This document shows, one piece after another, positions 63,234-64,000 of a DNA stretch of 64,000 bases. Below the pieces are notes generated by a model. It made no database searches, had not been told where the DNA came from, and worked only from the letters and a program-made list of their open reading frames with translations. The first letter of the stretch is position 1; each line of letters opens with the position of its first letter. The stretch is from Flavobacteriaceae bacterium (lineage in GTDB: Bacteria; Bacteroidota; Bacteroidia; Flavobacteriales; Flavobacteriaceae): NCBI GenBank assembly GCA_018401115.1, contig JAGYKX010000005.1:496001-560000 (forward strand), read 5' to 3'. The position numbers and the translations under genes were made by a program.

Positions 63234-63709
63234 TATAAATCTAAAATCATATGAACTGGACAAGAAAAATGTCCTGTATTACCCATAGGGCCATCTAGGT
63301 ATTTAAAGCCTGTTTTAGTATATAATTTTTGCGCTGCTTCCATATAGGGCATGGTCTCTAAATAACACTGTTCAAAACCAAAAATCTTGGCTTGTTCAAC
63401 GCATTTTTCAATCATTTTCTTCCCCAAGCCTTTTCCTCTAATCTCTGACAAAAAATACATTTTTTGAAGTTCACAAACTGGTCCTTCATAATCCTGTAAT
63501 GGCGCTACACCTGCTCCACCTAAAATAATCCCCTGATCTTCAACCACAAAATAGGCATGTTTTTCAGATTGGTAATTTTCATACATTGAATCCAATGCTT
63601 TGTCTGCGTATGCGGTGCCAACTTTAGGAACTCCTAAATCTACCAAAACTGTTCTAATCACTTGAGCCAGAGCAGTATTATCTGAGGGCTTAATAAATCT
63701 TATTTTCAT
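63233..63709 (-). CDS. GNAT family N-acetyltransferase
   Basis: A 158-residue acetyltransferase: MKIRFIKPSDNTALAQVIRTVL at the start, the YFVVEDQGIILGGAGVAPL central strands, and the acetyl-CoA loop in LSEIRGKGLGKKMIEKCVEQA (about 91-111), ending with YLETMPYMEAAQKLYTKTGFKYL. The pattern is like MarR-type or small-amine acetyltransferases; the substrate is unknown. Its stop codon overlaps the proposed GTG start of prmC. It is divergent from ribD at the right edge. Confidence 0.9.
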   Translation of the reverse strand: MKIRFIKPSDNTALAQVIRTVLVDLGVPKVGTAYADKALDSMYENYQSEKHAYFVVEDQGIILGGAGVAPLQDYEGPVCELQKMYFLSEIRGKGLGKKMIEKCVEQAKIFGFEQCYLETMPYMEAAQKLYTKTGFKYLDGPMGNTGHFSCPVHMILDL

Positions 63710-63747
63710 TGAACAAATTGTCCTAAAATAATCTATTTTAATTATAG

Positions 63748-63755
63748 TATTTTTG
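63748..63755 (+). promoter_or_regulatory. Bacteroidota -7 element upstream of ribD
   Basis: TATTTTTG matches TANNTTTG. It lies only 4 bases before the homology-supported GTG, so if used, that message would be nearly leaderless; translation from the ATG at 63781 is the alternative. Confidence 0.4.
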
Positions 63756-63759
63756 CTAT

Positions 63760-64000
63760 GTGAAGATACATGAAAAATACATGTCCCGAGCCATTTTAAT
63801 GGCTAAAAATGGATTGAAATCTCATTTTCCAAATCCGATGGTTGGCTGTGTTATTGTTCATAAAAACAAAGTCATCTCCCAAGGTATTACAAGTCCATAC
63901 ACTGGACCACACGCAGAGGTAAATGCCATTAACAACTTAAAAGATAAAAGTGTTTTATCTCGGTGCACCCTATATGTAACTTTAGAACCCTGTGCGCATT
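63760..64000 (+). CDS. ribD: Riboflavin biosynthesis protein RibD, N-terminal part (cut by window)
   Basis: An open frame to the window edge, translated from a GTG at 63760 (VKIHEKYMSRAILMAKNG); an in-frame ATG is at 63781. It has the cytidine-deaminase-like zinc motifs of the RibD deaminase domain: FPNPMVGCVIV, the PHAEVNAIN Zn/His-Glu motif and LEPCAH, at which the window ends. RibD deaminates the first pyrimidine intermediate of riboflavin synthesis; its reductase domain should lie outside. The 80 visible residues look normal. Confidence 0.9.
   Translation, partial: MKIHEKYMSRAILMAKNGLKSHFPNPMVGCVIVHKNKVISQGITSPYTGPHAEVNAINNLKDKSVLSRCTLYVTLEPCAH

Overview
The window is a gene-dense, AT-rich chromosomal segment of a member of the Bacteroidota, most likely a marine-type Flavobacteriaceae. 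Supporting signs are TANNTTTG promoter elements, a PorD (DUF4835) gene of the type IX secretion system, the Bacteroidota form of RNA polymerase omega, a LeuA without a regulatory domain, a YtxJ-type bacilliredoxin, DUF5686-like outer-membrane barrel sequence and many short lipoproteins. I see no rRNA, tRNA, CRISPR array, prophage or insertion sequence. Genes are closely packed, with several convergent 3' overlaps and many stop/start overlaps.

Layout. 1-4.7 kb: a small membrane protein, a Gfo/Idh oxidoreductase, an acyl-CoA carboxylase beta subunit and a secreted M24 peptidase. 4.7-13.9 kb: a minus-strand menaquinone locus (menI-like thioesterase, menF, menD, S1-domain protein, menA, LytTR regulator, menC, CPBP protease, menE); menB is not in the window. 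13.9-20.9 kb: GNAT, a YD-like repeat protein, dnaK, then sdaA, panB and rluA. 21-29 kb: a helical-repeat protein divergent from leuA; leuA is followed by an intact LeuB-fold protein that has lost nearly all catalytic residues; then pheT and an ABC-F ATPase. 29-36 kb: a cysteine-less thioredoxin-fold lipoprotein, transaldolase, SDR, SRP RNA (minus strand), glutamine cyclotransferase, thioesterase, glyA and YtxJ. 36-48 kb: clpB, TetR, a histidine phosphatase, smpB, a barrel protein, pcm, then a plus-strand run from a Gfo/Idh oxidoreductase through a hydroxyacyl-CoA dehydrogenase, YggS, an exonuclease with a dead GIY-YIG domain and a K+ channel to miaA. 48-64 kb: minus-strand housekeeping operons: an RprXY-like two-component pair, coaE, a YbbR-like protein, a glycosyltransferase, fabI, recN, porD, coaBC, rpoZ, bamD, dapA, a DUF6913-like gene, ligA, prmC and GNAT. 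Partial ribD starts on the plus strand at the right edge.

The genes are mostly core metabolism and maintenance: menaquinone for respiration, fatty-acid and CoA synthesis, protein folding and disaggregation (DnaK, ClpB), translation quality control (SmpB, MiaA, PrmC, PheT, ABC-F), DNA repair (RecN, LigA) and envelope assembly (BamD, PorD). The most unusual item is the leuA/LeuB-pseudoenzyme pair at 22.6-24.9 kb. Next come the regulatory DNA between dnaK and sdaA (repeated TGACA/TGTCA, a sigma-54-like element and a perfect 15-bp inverted repeat) and several proteins that keep a fold but have lost the active site. No multi-gene defence or otherwise clearly novel system is evident.
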